Positions 54,201-58,279 of a DNA stretch of 64,000 bases are shown piece by piece; positions within the stretch are counted from its first letter, which is position 1, and every line of letters begins with the position of its first letter. The notes beneath the pieces were generated by a model. It ran no database searches, had not been told where the DNA came from, and worked only from the letters and a program-made list of their open reading frames with translations. The DNA is taken from assembly GCA_903813345.2 (NCBI GenBank), contig CAIIXF020000010.1, positions 14,817,181 through 14,881,180 on the forward strand, given 5' to 3'. Origin of the DNA: Owenia fusiformis. Lineage: Eukaryota; Annelida; Polychaeta; Sabellida; Oweniidae. The position numbers and the translations under genes were made by a program.

Positions 54201-57056
54201 TCCTCATACCCACCTACCCACATACGTTGGACACGATACAGTCTTTGAAGGGTTCAATTTTAAAGATCTTAGTTTATTAAATCTTAGTTTATGATGAATT
54301 ATAGATGCATTTGTAACGACCCTTGGTAGCAAGTTGCTACTACAGCCCAGCTGGGTTCTAGCTTGTTGGACCTATGCTCGCGGTCGTTAGTTAGTTATTC
54401 CCCTGGGGCGCCCTCGGGTCGTTACACATTACAATGTACCCATATGCCTTTATTTATGGATCTGTCATCCGTCTAGTCATAAATAAATCCGGAATTGTAG
54501 AAATGTTAATAATTAGAGCTATTTTGAGATTTAAAAATCTTTAAATTGAAACCTTCAATGACTGTATCATGTCTCACGTAAGTGGGTAGGTGGGTATGAG
54601 GTAGGAGGTATTTTATACAAAGCCTTCAATGAAAATGGTTGCCATTGCTTTTATACTTCTACGAACATATAGGTATATGTATATGTGACAAATATACATG
54701 TAGATATCTGTATTCCTTTTTTGATTTGAATAAAAATGAACCTTCAAAACCCAACACCCAACAACATTACATTATTTAATGAAAAATGACAAAATATGAG
54801 TGTAGTAGGGATTTGTCATGTATTATTACCACCTTGCAAGCCTGTAATCTAGGGGTATTAGTACTAGTTTAGAAGACATTTATTTTACTATATTTATGTT
54901 TATCACACACACATGTTTACCAAAGCTTTGTTGCACAAAACAAATTTACTATGTTGACCTGAGCAATGTGTGAGGTCATAGTGGCGGGCCCTTGTGGCGG
55001 GGCAATAGTGGATTAATGATATTGTTAAAATATTTTACTGTTTAAAAAACATGTTACGATTGATATGCATGCGTGAGTGCAATAGTTCAATGCAGAAGTT
55101 ATGAAATGTCAAATATGTCACAGTTGAGATATTGAAAAATTCTCTGTTTAATTTATGACCCAGTGCTGTGGAAAATTTCAGGATATCAATGCACACCTAC
55201 TAATATGATTTATTAATTATTGTTGTGGGAGGGTGAAAAAGATGAGTACCATCATACATGTAAGAGACATCAGAAAATGAATTTTAGGATGTCATAAATT
55301 GTACTTCATAGCTGGCAATGAAATGTGGTCTTGTAATTTCAGATAAGGTCAGGAGAAAGGATTCTGTTACTCCCATGTATATACATCGTAATTGCATGTG
55401 TCCTTTGGGGGTTTGCACTCTATTTCTTCCTGGCTAAACTCACCACTTGGCAGGTAAGATATACATTTATCTGATCTGTAAAATGAAGCCCTCTGATTGG
55501 TCAGTTCTTGTGCTGTACCATTCTGTATTGCTACTGTGATTGTTCCCATTGATCATCTCTCTAGCAATACAGAAAATATTGGTATGGAGGGGACAATCTC
55601 AGTACCAATACAGGGAATACAGAATATTTCCTAAGTAAAATGTTTAGGCCTAAGATCACATGATAAAAACGTCACAGAATGTAATGCATTGTTATATTAC
55701 TTCCCCAGATTTCAGGCCTCCCAAGATGAGCCTGTATTGGCAGAACTCAGGCATGTTCCAAATCATAGTTACATAGGTAACTTCTGATTATAACAAATAA
55801 CAAATATTTCCAATGTGGTGTTGTAGTTGACTGCTGCGAGGTCTAGAGAGGGTAACAAGGAGTGTACAATACTGAACTTCTATGATGATCATGACATCTG
55901 GCATTTCATCTCCTCAATGAGCCTCTTCATCTCCTTCATGGTATGTAATACTTACTTAACATAATAATAATATATATACAGAATAGTTTGCATTTGTATT
56001 GTAAAGATGGGTGTGCTGAATCTAATGAGTTGTAGAACATGTCATCACTCATGCATATGGTTTAAAGGTCAGGCCCGTACCCCCCCCTGGCCCCTGGCCA
56101 CAAACTCCTGCAGTTTTTCACCATTCTGAGCACTTTTGAAGTGATTTTGGCCATTTTTGGACCAAAATTGTCATAAGTGAACCCCCCTGGACTTTTTCGA
56201 AAAGTGAACCCCCCCCTTGGCAAATCCTGGCTACGGGCCTGAAGGTGGTCACACCATTATTAAAGCAGGCTTGGTCGAATGAATGTGTTATTTAATGAAC
56301 ATTCTTGTAATTGTAATTGCTTTTTAACCATGTTGACCGATGACCCTAGAACTGCATTTACTCTATTTTATAAATCACTTAAATCATCCTTAATGATACC
56401 CTTTGCATTCGTTTGACTTCACTTCTTAAAAGAGAGCTTCGTCTTCACTCTTTCAAACTAAAATAAACCTGTGAACTCACCGCGCCAATCAGTGTTCGTC
56501 GGCCAAATTTGACCGACGTTCTATATATAGTCAGTCCTTCTGACGTCGTCGTTGAGCCCGGAATTGACCAATGACACGCGCATATTTAATTAGAACGCAT
56601 TTGGAGTATGTTTCTTCAAGCTCGCTGATTGGTGGAAGAAAGGTCAGCGCGTAGGTCAAAAGTGATTTATTACCCAAACTGTCACCGGTACCCGTCGTGG
56701 GGGTGGGGCTACTAAACTGTAATATAGTCTCTACTAGGCAGAGTGTAGTTTAACTAGACTCTGCACGCAGGGTACCTTAATGATCAATCACCTAAAAAAT
56801 CATCCTTAATGATAGTTCCATTAATATTTTGTTTGTTTGTTCGTTAGCAAAACAGCGCTGACATCTATATAATAAACTACTCAGTATCTTAATGATGACG
56901 ATGATAATGAAATATAAAATTTGGTAAATGTCACGCTATATGTTAGAAATCTATTTTAAGCTTTCCATTTAAGTTATTTTGATTTATTTGCAGATTCTAT
57001 TAACACTGGATGATGATCTCATTACAACCAAACGTGACACAATCCCAGTATTTTAA
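11930..57056 (+). CDS. SID1 transmembrane family protein (SIDT1/SIDT2-like), complete 22-exon gene
   Basis: Exons: 11930-12223, 22163-22284, 25224-25388, 25632-25782, 26676-26759, 26982-27084, 28292-28360, 28901-28994, 33427-33482, 33728-33793, 34054-34193, 38669-38742, 39114-39180, 42761-42909, 43359-43525, 44002-44138, 46578-46680, 53223-53343, 53946-54051, 55343-55453, 55827-55940, 56994-57056. The total is 2556 bp, 851 aa plus stop, close to vertebrate SIDT proteins (about 830 aa). The order is signal peptide, long extracytoplasmic beta-rich domain (to about residue 330), first membrane helix (about 334-360), cytosolic loop with acidic [14 protein letters not shown], then about ten further helices. 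Conserved family segments include [65 protein letters not shown] and [11 protein letters not shown]. The His and Asp residues in the last two fit the metal site proposed for the CREST-like superfamily. The family is linked to dsRNA transport and cholesterol or nucleic-acid handling at plasma or lysosomal membranes; which role applies here is unknown. Confidence 0.97.
13128..13660. mobile_element. Inverted-repeat element related to the CAGTAAAACCTG family
   Basis: The left end reads TTAAAACCTGCATATCCAAA and the right end GTTTGGATTAGACGGGTTTT. The interior carries repeated phrases such as ATCCAAACACCTGGC. The exact ends are uncertain. Confidence 0.55.
14425..14700. mobile_element. MITE, CAGTAAAA...TTTTACTG ends
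   Basis: The left end CAGTAAAAAGTGAACACTTA is preceded by TA. The right end GTGTTCACTAAGACAGGTTT is followed by TACTG. It belongs to the same family as 32982-33108. Confidence 0.7.
15658..15872. mobile_element. MITE with CAGGCCCGTAGCCAGG ends and 5-bp target duplication
   Basis: The inverted ends are CAGGCCCGTAGCCAGGATTT and CCTGGCTACGGGCCTG. AAGAC flanks both sides (15653-15657 and 15873-15877). The inside has GGGGGGGTTCA-type phrases and a homopolymer G run of about 16 bases (15815-15832). A second copy at 56070-56241 is flanked by AAGGT. Confidence 0.85.
16249..16512. repeat. Inverted repeat, 264 bp, unclassified
   Basis: The left arm begins AATGTTTTATGCATCAATAT. The right arm ends ACATATTGATGCATAAAACA and then TT. 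Both arms also carry GTTAACTG/CAGTTAAC and CCTTTTAAGAG-type phrases. No target duplication was seen. Confidence 0.7.
17098..18357. mobile_element. 1.26-kb TIR element, CACGRTGCCC ends, 5-bp target duplication
   Basis: The left end is CACGATGCCCATGTCAAGC and the right end is the complement of CACGGTGCCCATGTCAAGC. AGTAA is duplicated on both sides (17093-17097 and 18358-18362). About eight copies of AAACTGCGYGCCTA occur inside in both orientations, several near the ends (for example 17129, 17151, 17528, 17561, 17922 and 18290), as expected for transposase-binding repeats. No transposase frame is present. The heptamer-like CAC start and 5-bp duplication are features known of Transib and RAG-type transposons, but I have no protein evidence for that assignment. 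Confidence 0.85.
18503..20157. mobile_element. 1.65-kb TIR element, CACGGGGTACC ends, arms of about 450 bp
   Basis: The left end CACGGGGTACCATCGAATAA is matched by its complement at the right end. AATAT flanks both sides (18498-18502 and 20158-20162). The arms run to about 18965 and from about 19700. Each contains a tandem pair of GGAACGTAACCGGAGC. The central 730 bp has no coding frame. It lies 145 bp from the previous CACG element and has the same 5-bp duplication length. Confidence 0.88.
20163..21560. other. SIDT-like intron 1, 3' part before the exon 2 array
   Basis: AT-rich intronic DNA in which I see no gene and no clear repeat termini. Confidence 0.5.
21560..22240 (+). repeat. Tandem array of 3' splice site plus exon 2 start, 7 copies of 92-100 bp
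   Basis: The phrase CATATTTATTTGTAG followed by ACTTCAACAATCCGTG recurs with exon-like starts at 21592, 21691, 21791, 21883, 21975, 22067 and 22163. The spacings are 99, 100, 92, 92, 92 and 96. Each copy carries the intronic polypyrimidine/AG end plus about 65 bp of exon 2 sequence. Only the last continues into the full exon and its donor. Where the spacing is divisible by 3, the TAG of the next acceptor is itself an in-frame stop. Confidence 0.95.
22163..22284 (+). CDS. SIDT-like exon 2
   Basis: Encodes [20 protein letters not shown] and then [20 protein letters not shown] (residues 99-138), aligning to the vertebrate VRVTVNS...LLFVVRQK region as I recall it. It is the last copy of the array, with donor GTAAGT at 22285 and exit phase 2. 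Confidence 0.95.
22293..23341. mobile_element. Rearranged mariner-type element with long inverted arms
   Basis: TA is duplicated at both ends. The TIRs read CTTAGGTGGGTCAAAAAGTT and complement, and the arms extend about 290 bp. On the plus strand about 22612-22745 encodes [20 protein letters not shown] and [15 protein letters not shown], like the second helix-turn-helix of mariner transposases. On the minus strand from 22902, [20 protein letters not shown] and [19 protein letters not shown] resemble the first helix-turn-helix. The two halves therefore face each other, and there is no catalytic domain. The element begins directly after the GTAAGT donor of exon 2. Confidence 0.85.
23344..25090. 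other. SIDT-like intron 2, remainder
   Basis: Intronic sequence with no recognised gene. The minus-strand open frames at 23275-23544 and 24283-24513 lack domains. Some CCCG-rich hairpin-like phrases lie at 23560-23630. Confidence 0.5.
25092..25256 (+). repeat. Tandem array of 3' splice site plus exon 3 start, 4 copies of 40-43 bp
   Basis: TCTTCAG followed by (G/T)TTTGAATACTGCAC and CATTATG occurs with exon-like starts at 25100, 25141, 25181 and 25224. Each unit has a CTTCAG acceptor and about 33 bp of exon 3. The last copy is the real exon. Confidence 0.92.
25224..25388 (+). CDS. SIDT-like exon 3
   Basis: Encodes [20 protein letters not shown] to the SPPKFILQ region (residues 139-193). The cysteine pair around RTLCP matches the vertebrate ERTLCQPP motif. 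Donor GTAAGT, phase 2. Confidence 0.95.
25632..25782 (+). CDS. SIDT-like exon 4
   Basis: Acceptor TTTATTGTAG. Contains [20 protein letters not shown], the most conserved stretch of the extracytoplasmic domain, and ends [11 protein letters not shown] in phase 0. Residues 194-244. Confidence 0.97.
26598..26705 (+). repeat. Two-copy duplication of 3' splice site plus exon 5 start, 55-bp period
   Basis: GTTGAATACATTCTGCTTTC then AG and TGCCCAGTGTTTGATCTTG occurs at 26598-26639 and 26653-26694. Exon-like starts are at 26621 and 26676. The first copy breaks off after GCAATA and has no donor. Confidence 0.9.
26676..26759 (+). CDS. SIDT-like exon 5
   Basis: 84 bp encoding [20 protein letters not shown] and then TQAAITVE (residues 245-272), close to vertebrate CPVYDLDNN. 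Donor GTTAGA, phase 0. Confidence 0.96.
26982..27084 (+). CDS. SIDT-like exon 6
   Basis: Encodes [20 protein letters not shown] and continues to PANG (residues 273-306). The donor GTATTT is weaker than its neighbours. Phase 1. Confidence 0.95.
27255..27360. repeat. Tandem duplication, CGTATTACATGAAAAAATCG unit
   Basis: Two direct copies of a block containing CGTATTACATGAAAAAATCG and AATCGTATTGGAGC. Intronic, no coding value. Confidence 0.7.
27443..27643. repeat. Palindromic element, AATAGGTTATTT...AAATAACCTAT ends
   Basis: GGGATTGAATATGGGTTTTA on the left is complemented by GAATAAAACCCATATTCAAT on the right. The interior repeats (C)AATATCATATT in both directions. Likely a foldback MITE. Confidence 0.75.
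28292..28360 (+). CDS. SIDT-like exon 7
   Basis: 69 bp with acceptor ATTAACCTAG. Encodes [20 protein letters not shown] (residues 307-329) in the region just before the first membrane helix. Donor GTGAGT, phase 1. Confidence 0.9.
28901..28994 (+). CDS. SIDT-like exon 8 (first transmembrane helix)
   Basis: Encodes [20 protein letters not shown] and then [10 protein letters not shown], a clear membrane helix (about residues 334-360). Donor GTAAGG, phase 2. Confidence 0.93.
29191..29350 (+). repeat. Short element of the TATGTCACCAC...GGTGGTGACAT family
   Basis: 160 bp from TATGTCACCACTTAATTATT to GGTGGTGACATTTTGCATGT plus TAATGCCTTG. The same ends bound the 3.2-kb copy at 39384-42613. Fragments occur at 3262 and 33299. 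Confidence 0.75.
29531..29562. repeat. Hairpin GCGTTGGGATACGG...TATCCCAACGC
   Basis: Short near-perfect palindrome, perhaps the centre of a decayed foldback element. Confidence 0.6.
29892..29992. repeat. Palindrome, GTGAAATACAGAAAATATTC arms
   Basis: The left arm GTGAAATACAGAAAATATTC is complemented at 29968-29992. GTGAAATAC is also repeated inside. A foldback-type intronic repeat. Confidence 0.75.
30091..30530 (-). CDS. Fucosyltransferase-like exon 2
   Basis: Encodes [39 protein letters not shown] and [12 protein letters not shown], and ends in TGA at 30091-30093. These are the core GT11 motifs II-III as I recall them. Confidence 0.92.
30091..31738 (-). CDS. Alpha-1,2-fucosyltransferase-like protein (glycosyltransferase family 11), two exons
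   Basis: Exon 1 is 31042-31738 and exon 2 is 30091-30530, minus strand, 378 aa. The ATG at 31738 gives [20 protein letters not shown], a type II signal anchor, followed by a stem and a lumenal catalytic domain starting near [20 protein letters not shown]. That line corresponds to the GRLGNQMF region of the family. The donor-binding motif is GIHARLGD, the form of HxRxGD seen in GT11, and the C-terminal segment has [17 protein letters not shown]. The enzyme should transfer fucose from GDP-fucose to galactose of glycans in the Golgi; substrate is inferred. Donor AAAA/GTAAGA and acceptor TATATTCTAG join in phase 1. It lies antisense inside intron 8 of the SIDT-like gene and appears intact. Confidence 0.92.
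31042..31738 (-). CDS. Fucosyltransferase-like exon 1
   Basis: Contains the signal anchor, the stem with acidic and Ser-rich sequence (residues about 35-85), and the first catalytic segment through [18 protein letters not shown]. Confidence 0.9.
32982..33108. mobile_element. 127-bp MITE, CAGTAAAACCTGTG ends, TA duplication
   Basis: TA then CAGTAAAACCTGTGTTATTG at the left; CACAGGTTTAACTG then TA at the right. This is the best-preserved copy of the family also seen near 3498, 13128, 14425 and 47280. Confidence 0.8.
33299..33425 (+). repeat. Repeat-family fragment and ATTCAGTGGTG triplication before exon 9
   Basis: TATGTCACCAACATAAGTGG marks the start of the GTCACCAC family. Closer to the acceptor, ATTCAGTGGT(T/G) occurs three times, each containing an AG. 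The authentic acceptor is TTTGTTTCAG at 33426. Confidence 0.55.
33427..33482 (+). CDS. SIDT-like exon 9
   Basis: 56 bp encoding [19 protein letters not shown], the cytosolic segment right after helix 1. Donor GTAAGT, phase 1. This part of the family is poorly conserved, so support is from phase and splice sites. Confidence 0.85.
33728..33793 (+). CDS. SIDT-like exon 10
   Basis: 66 bp encoding [20 protein letters not shown], the cytosolic loop. Acceptor CCATTTCAG, donor GTGAGT, phase 1 in and out. Conserved YGT-like phrases occur in vertebrate loops. Confidence 0.83.
34054..34193 (+). CDS. SIDT-like exon 11
   Basis: Encodes [20 protein letters not shown] and [20 protein letters not shown] (to residue 448), and ends KDIFRTK. 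The acidic cluster matches vertebrate EEDDYDTLTDIDSDKN. Phase 0 exit. Confidence 0.93.
34560..34760. repeat. Cluster of CAGYGCTGT / ACAGTACTG motifs
   Basis: About a dozen variants of AACAGCGCTGT and TACAGTACTGTTTT are packed together, mostly palindromic. An imperfect simple repeat in intron 11. Confidence 0.6.
35197..35668. mobile_element. 472-bp MITE, CAGGGTGGTC ends, TA duplication
   Basis: TA flanks CAGGGTGGTCCAAAAACGGC and TTTTGACCACCCTG. It shares ends and interior phrases with 58280-58853 and is probably a mariner-derived non-autonomous element. The open frame at 35264-35620 lies inside it and is not a gene. Confidence 0.85.
36472..36543. repeat. Target-site duplication (72 bp), left copy
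   Basis: From CTGTTGCAAAACCTGTATGT to CATGAACCATTAT; identical to 38539-38610. It flanks the retrotransposon insertion. Confidence 0.9.
36544..38538 (-). mobile_element. 5'-truncated non-LTR retrotransposon (LINE)
   Basis: The minus-strand open frame of 592 codons (36769-38547) opens at the QGCP motif of reverse transcriptase, contains [13 protein letters not shown] (the catalytic ADD box) and [10 protein letters not shown], and ends in a CCHC-like region [18 protein letters not shown] 3' end with a T-run on the plus strand (about 36548-36562) lies next to the left target duplication. The 5' part of the element, including any endonuclease and ORF1, is missing. The frame is open throughout, so the insertion looks recent. 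The clade is unresolved. Confidence 0.92.
36769..38538 (-). CDS. Reverse transcriptase ORF2 C-terminal part (retrotransposon)
   Basis: Starts inside the RT palm domain and includes the thumb and C-terminal region. No initiator codon belongs to the element: the first codons of the frame (MQ) come from the target duplication. Not a host gene. Confidence 0.88.
   Translation of the reverse strand, partial: GCPASALIFIICTEIMANKLRKNDKIKGIKIDKKEIKVIQHADDTTLTLSTKESIREALKEINNFSEISGLNLNMGKTEGIWLGNLKGNGHQYENIHFGVEPVKCLGIFIGNDKTLCKEKNWDNKINNFEKLFESWKKRKLTLFGKAHVINTLGISKLVYNLSILDVPDDIVKRINKIIFGFLWKKDWIKRNTLIGNILDGGINLVDIQCKIDALKAAWAPRIKTTNTSVKIIPEFIINKLGFTINDFYKTNFDENVKILDHYKFYKHVFCAYNRCKEIEKNKHPGTEVLWLNKRFLCRKETLYMKNWINAGFIYVKDFFDERNNLIDEKTVLLRLKNKQNWMTEFLRIRLVLHNIKYESKQSMKYANKRHSNSFLFRNDKYENLEKLSSKFFYKILLKDKFIRPKMEADWTKSFNIQNDRITFRNIYKNKIKDIECQKLSEFNFKLLHNFLACGKLVNKWNMNVPKECSECNVVQDIRHLLYDCVLIKNLWNILSETLKVDITWKNILLGYQSMNSKLEFRMLLYTILMKCIHEIWTKNSDNPTQYKQANFKSKIASKLNIYEHIFKLQGKVNIAHDFKKIINAFAAY
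38539..38610. repeat. Target-site duplication (72 bp), right copy
   Basis: Same 72 bases as 36472-36543. It contains TACTTATTTCAG, an acceptor-like phrase, and lies 58 bp before exon 12. Confidence 0.9.
38669..38742 (+). CDS. SIDT-like exon 12
   Basis: Acceptor TTTTATTTCAG. Encodes [20 protein letters not shown] and then KLYY, matching the vertebrate [11 protein letters not shown] motif. Donor GTAAGT, phase 2. Confidence 0.97.
38818..39113 (+). repeat. Decayed tandem repeat ending at the exon 13 acceptor
   Basis: Three to four copies of a unit of about 115 bp contain GTGCAT, a TTTTCT/TTTCCT tract, GATA(C/G)A(G/A)CC and CAATTTGCAA(T/G)TTGT followed by TTATTTC(A/G)G. Acceptor-like ends fall near 38888 and 39007, before the real TTCATTTTCAG at 39113. 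Unlike exons 2, 3, 5 and 17, no exon sequence is included. Confidence 0.7.
39114..39180 (+). CDS. SIDT-like exon 13
   Basis: 67 bp encoding [20 protein letters not shown] and QK, a membrane helix like vertebrate IAVFYALPVVQLVITYQ. Donor GTATGA, phase 0. Confidence 0.96.
39384..42613 (+). repeat. 3.2-kb satellite-expanded copy of the GTCACCAC repeat family
   Basis: Bounded by TATGTCACCACCAAAAGTGG and GGTGGTGACATTTTGTCATG plus TTAATGCCTTG. Between them lie about 22 units of roughly 123-168 bp, each with (A)TCATCTAC(A/G)TGTTCTCAG, AAATCTGACTT(T/A)AGATTTG and TGACCTTCAATGACCTTCTC followed by one to three AGGTC(A). Some units repeat as a larger block (about 41400-41760 matches 41955-42310). It fills most of intron 13. 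Confidence 0.93.
42761..42909 (+). CDS. SIDT-like exon 14
   Basis: Encodes [20 protein letters not shown] and [19 protein letters not shown] (residues 496-544), closely matching vertebrate [12 protein letters not shown]. Donor GTACGT, phase 2. Confidence 0.98.
43359..43525 (+). CDS. SIDT-like exon 15
   Basis: Encodes [20 protein letters not shown] and [18 protein letters not shown] (residues 545-600). The CYHVCPN histidine is one of the conserved candidate metal ligands of the family. Donor GTAAGA, phase 1. Confidence 0.98.
43573..43700 (+). repeat. Interspersed repeat start, ATGTCCCCACCACAAGAGTG plus (C/T)ATC-rich tract
   Basis: A GTGTGGGGCC hairpin end is followed by repeated CCATCTGTCTGTC/CATCCATAC phrases. 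A relative lies at 63640-63740. No gene. Confidence 0.55.
44002..44138 (+). CDS. SIDT-like exon 16
   Basis: Encodes [32 protein letters not shown] and [13 protein letters not shown] (residues 601-646), two membrane helices. Donor GTAAGT, phase 0. Confidence 0.97.
44459..46628 (+). repeat. Tandem array of 3' splice site plus exon 17 start, 35 copies of exactly 62 bp
   Basis: The unit is a TACTTTCCTCTTTCAG-type acceptor, then GTGTATGGTAATTTAGTACT and ATGGATCATCTACTGTAT. The first exon-like start is 44470 and the last 46578: 2108 bp, or 34 x 62 with no length change. Copies differ by single bases, such as CTTTCAG, CTTTTAG or CTTCCAG and GTATCGTAC or GTATGGCAC. Larger blocks of several units recur. 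Since 62 is not divisible by 3, splicing to any earlier copy runs into TAG in the next unit after 25 codons. Confidence 0.97.
46578..46680 (+). CDS. SIDT-like exon 17
   Basis: Last copy of the 62-bp array, continuing past it. Encodes [34 protein letters not shown] (residues 647-680), matching vertebrate STQLYYMGRWK. Donor GTAAGT, phase 1. Confidence 0.96.
46681..48158. other. SIDT-like intron 17, 5' part
   Basis: No gene seen. The open frames at 47480-47811 have no domain. The remnant GTGGAACACCTAAGTGGAAT...CACAGGTTCTACTG (about 47280-47354) is a partial MITE of the CAGTARAACCTG family. Confidence 0.5.
48159..48355 (-). CDS. NTF2-like protein exon 3
   Basis: Acceptor GTAATTTTAG. Encodes [20 protein letters not shown] to the YSIFLHNPN stop. 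One Cys (QCKG). Confidence 0.7.
48159..49389 (-). CDS. Secreted NTF2-like (SnoaL/DUF4440-type) small protein, three exons
   Basis: Exons on the minus strand are 49308-49389, 48896-49051 and 48159-48355; phases match and the product is 144 aa. The ATG at 49389 gives [20 protein letters not shown], a signal peptide. The mature part has FMSDFKAAL, then [33 protein letters not shown] and [20 protein letters not shown]. This layout (helix, tEDA(v/i)m strand, G..ev...F helix, sheet) is that of NTF2-like/DUF4440 domains. It stops at FLHNPN, short of the final WK..DI strand usual in the family, so either the last strand is lost or a further exon lies below 48159; a possible donor AAAA/GTATAG precedes the stop. 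It is nested antisense in SIDT-like intron 17. Function is unknown. Confidence 0.72.
48470..48589. repeat. Short inverted repeat, CACATGAGTTTCTTTGG arms
   Basis: CACATGAGTTTCTTTGGAAG on the left is matched by AGAGAAACTCATGTG on the right, with GGAATAAAGTTTT/AAAACTTTATTCC also paired. Intronic foldback. Confidence 0.7.
48896..49051 (-). CDS. NTF2-like protein exon 2
   Basis: Acceptor TTTAATTTCAG, donor GTGAGA. Encodes [29 protein letters not shown] and the FTEDAIMSV strand. A Cys pair lies in an insertion. Confidence 0.75.
49308..49389 (-). CDS. NTF2-like protein exon 1 (signal peptide)
   Basis: 82 bp from ATG to donor GTAAGA, phase 1. Hydrophobic core [15 protein letters not shown]. Confidence 0.72.
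49390..50551. other. SIDT-like intron 17, middle part
   Basis: No gene or repeat with clear ends. It should contain the promoter of the nested NTF2-like gene just right of 49389. Confidence 0.45.
50552..51194. mobile_element. 643-bp MITE, CAGGGTGTCCCGAAAGTATG ends, TA duplication
   Basis: TA-flanked. The TIR reads CAGGGTGTCCCGAAAGTATG and its complement. The arms run on through GGCCCC and GCCTAGG-type phrases, TTACATTGATT and others over about 300 bp each. Mariner-type non-autonomous element. Confidence 0.88.
52065..52582. mobile_element. 518-bp MITE, AGTTCTTCGCCAGC ends, TA duplication
   Basis: TA flanks AGTTCTTCGCCAGCTAAAAT and its complement. The arms share about 38 bp including GTCACTCGACTTTTT. 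Between them are two ACGAGCAATTGTGATCTTG-like phrases and no coding frame. Confidence 0.85.
53223..53343 (+). CDS. SIDT-like exon 18
   Basis: Acceptor TACTTCATGTAG. Encodes [39 protein letters not shown] (residues 681-720). Donor GTAAGT, phase 2. Confidence 0.96.
53545..53747. mobile_element. 203-bp MITE, CAGTGTTCTCCACAGG ends, 5-bp target duplication
   Basis: The left end CAGTGTTCTCCACAGG pairs with CTGGGGAGATCACTG at the right end. GTACT flanks both sides (53540-53544 and 53748-53752). The interior has CTCATTTTCA(C/T) and GTGGGTGCAA phrases. The open frame at 53484-53780 is only this element. Confidence 0.8.
53946..54051 (+). CDS. SIDT-like exon 19
   Basis: Encodes [20 protein letters not shown] and [15 protein letters not shown] (residues 721-756), matching vertebrate [11 protein letters not shown]. 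Phase 0. Confidence 0.97.
54177..54630. mobile_element. Inverted-repeat element, TGAAGGCTTTRTATAAAA ends
   Basis: The left arm (TGAAGGCTTTATATAAAA, CTCATACCCACCTACCCAC) is complemented by the right arm (GTGGGTAGGTGGGTATGAG, TTTTATACAAAGCCTTCA). A GC-richer centre at 54310-54430 contains two CGGTCGTTA/GGTCGTTAC phrases. The target duplication is unclear. Confidence 0.75.
55343..55453 (+). CDS. SIDT-like exon 20
   Basis: Exactly 37 codons: [20 protein letters not shown] and [17 protein letters not shown] (residues 757-793), like vertebrate LRSGERIKLIPLLCIV. Phase 0 both sides. Confidence 0.97.
55827..55940 (+). CDS. SIDT-like exon 21
   Basis: 38 codons: [38 protein letters not shown] (residues 794-831). 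Contains the conserved DHDxWHFxSS with two histidines of the presumed metal site. Donor GTATGT, phase 0. Confidence 0.98.
56070..56241. mobile_element. MITE with CAGGCCCGTA ends, second copy, AAGGT duplication
   Basis: CAGGCCCGTACCCCCC at the left, CCTGGCTACGGGCCTG at the right, AAGGT on both sides (56065-56069 and 56242-56246). It shares TTTTGGCC-type interior phrases and runs of C with 15658-15872. Confidence 0.82.
56398..56447. repeat. 50-bp interspersed repeat, copy 2
   Basis: Reverse complement of 1596-1646 with one or two base differences. Located in SIDT-like intron 21. Confidence 0.7.
56994..57056 (+). CDS. SIDT-like exon 22 (last coding exon)
   Basis: Acceptor TTATTTGCAG. Encodes [20 protein letters not shown] and stop TAA, matching the vertebrate LTLDDDL...VF C-terminus. 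Confidence 0.97.
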   Translation: MLLTLDDDLITTKRDTIPVF

Positions 57057-58279
57057 TCTGAACATAGTAATATAACTAACAAAATGGCTGTTAAACTGAC
57101 TAACTGTTGAACTGAGTTGCTGTCCATTGAACTGAGTTGATGTCCATTGAACTGAGTTGCTGTACAATCTCACATTATGGATCAGAACGTACATGTACCC
57201 AATCAGTTTTGATATTTTCGAGATTGTAGTCACATTTTAATGTGCGTCAATGCGAGAAGTATGGTCAACATTGTCAGACTTGTGTCTACATGTAAAAGTT
57301 CTAATATAATGGGCCATAATTTTCATTTTATATGGCCTACCTTAAGACTGCCATCTCTGTCAAGCTTTAACATTATTCAACTCAGAGAATTAAGGTGGAT
57401 ATTATGGGACCTGATGTCAGAGTCTACATGAAAAGGTTCTATGTTAATCAGCCAGATTATTAGTTTAAATAGAATTTTTTAAAATAATGGCCACCATCTT
57501 GCTGTCAATTTAGCTGAATTCAGAAGAAAAAATGTTGTGTCTCACAAATATGCTAAATATTTATAGAATGTATTGTTTCAATGCCACAATCCTGTGATAT
57601 ATGTAGTTTATTCTGTAATATCCAATTGACTTACACTTACATTTTAAAGAAACCATGACGTGTGAACCCCCAACAATCTGAACACTTTTGGCTGGTCCAA
57701 GTGGCATTCAGATTTAAGACAGAACTTCCTGTGTTTGATATTTGTTATTTAAATATTTGATTTGTTAGGGTGAAAAGCTTACATTCCATCTGATAATAAT
57801 GGCGATTGTATATATATACTTTATGTATATTGATAAAATTATCCAATATTTTGGATTTGTTGTTATAACTTGATGTGTTATTTTTAACATTATGTGCAGA
57901 ATAATCATGTGAAGTGATCATTGTAGACTTGCATATTACTATATAATCAAATTTACACATTGAATTATGAATGATGATGTGATACTGATTGTAATCCTCC
58001 CATTCTTCAGCCAATATGAGTAGGGTATAGGCTCCATTTAGACTGATGTTGGCATGCCATAATTGGCACTATAGTGCAATATACAATGCAAAACTGCATG
58101 ATGTTTTTCTAGAAATTTGCATATACATATATAAAGAGACTGTAAATACATGGCAAAACAAATAACTAGAAACAAGCGTCTTTAGCACCACATTGTAAAA
58201 ATGATTGGCTATAGTTATATATGTATTTTGCACTATCAATGCATGTGAAGCTTATGAATTCTATATATGTCTTCATGTA
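57057..58279. other. Presumed 3' UTR and downstream of the SIDT-like gene
   Basis: No further coding exon. TCCATTGAACTGAGTTG(C/A)TG occurs as a short tandem repeat at 57120-57160. I could not assign a polyadenylation signal. Confidence 0.5.
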
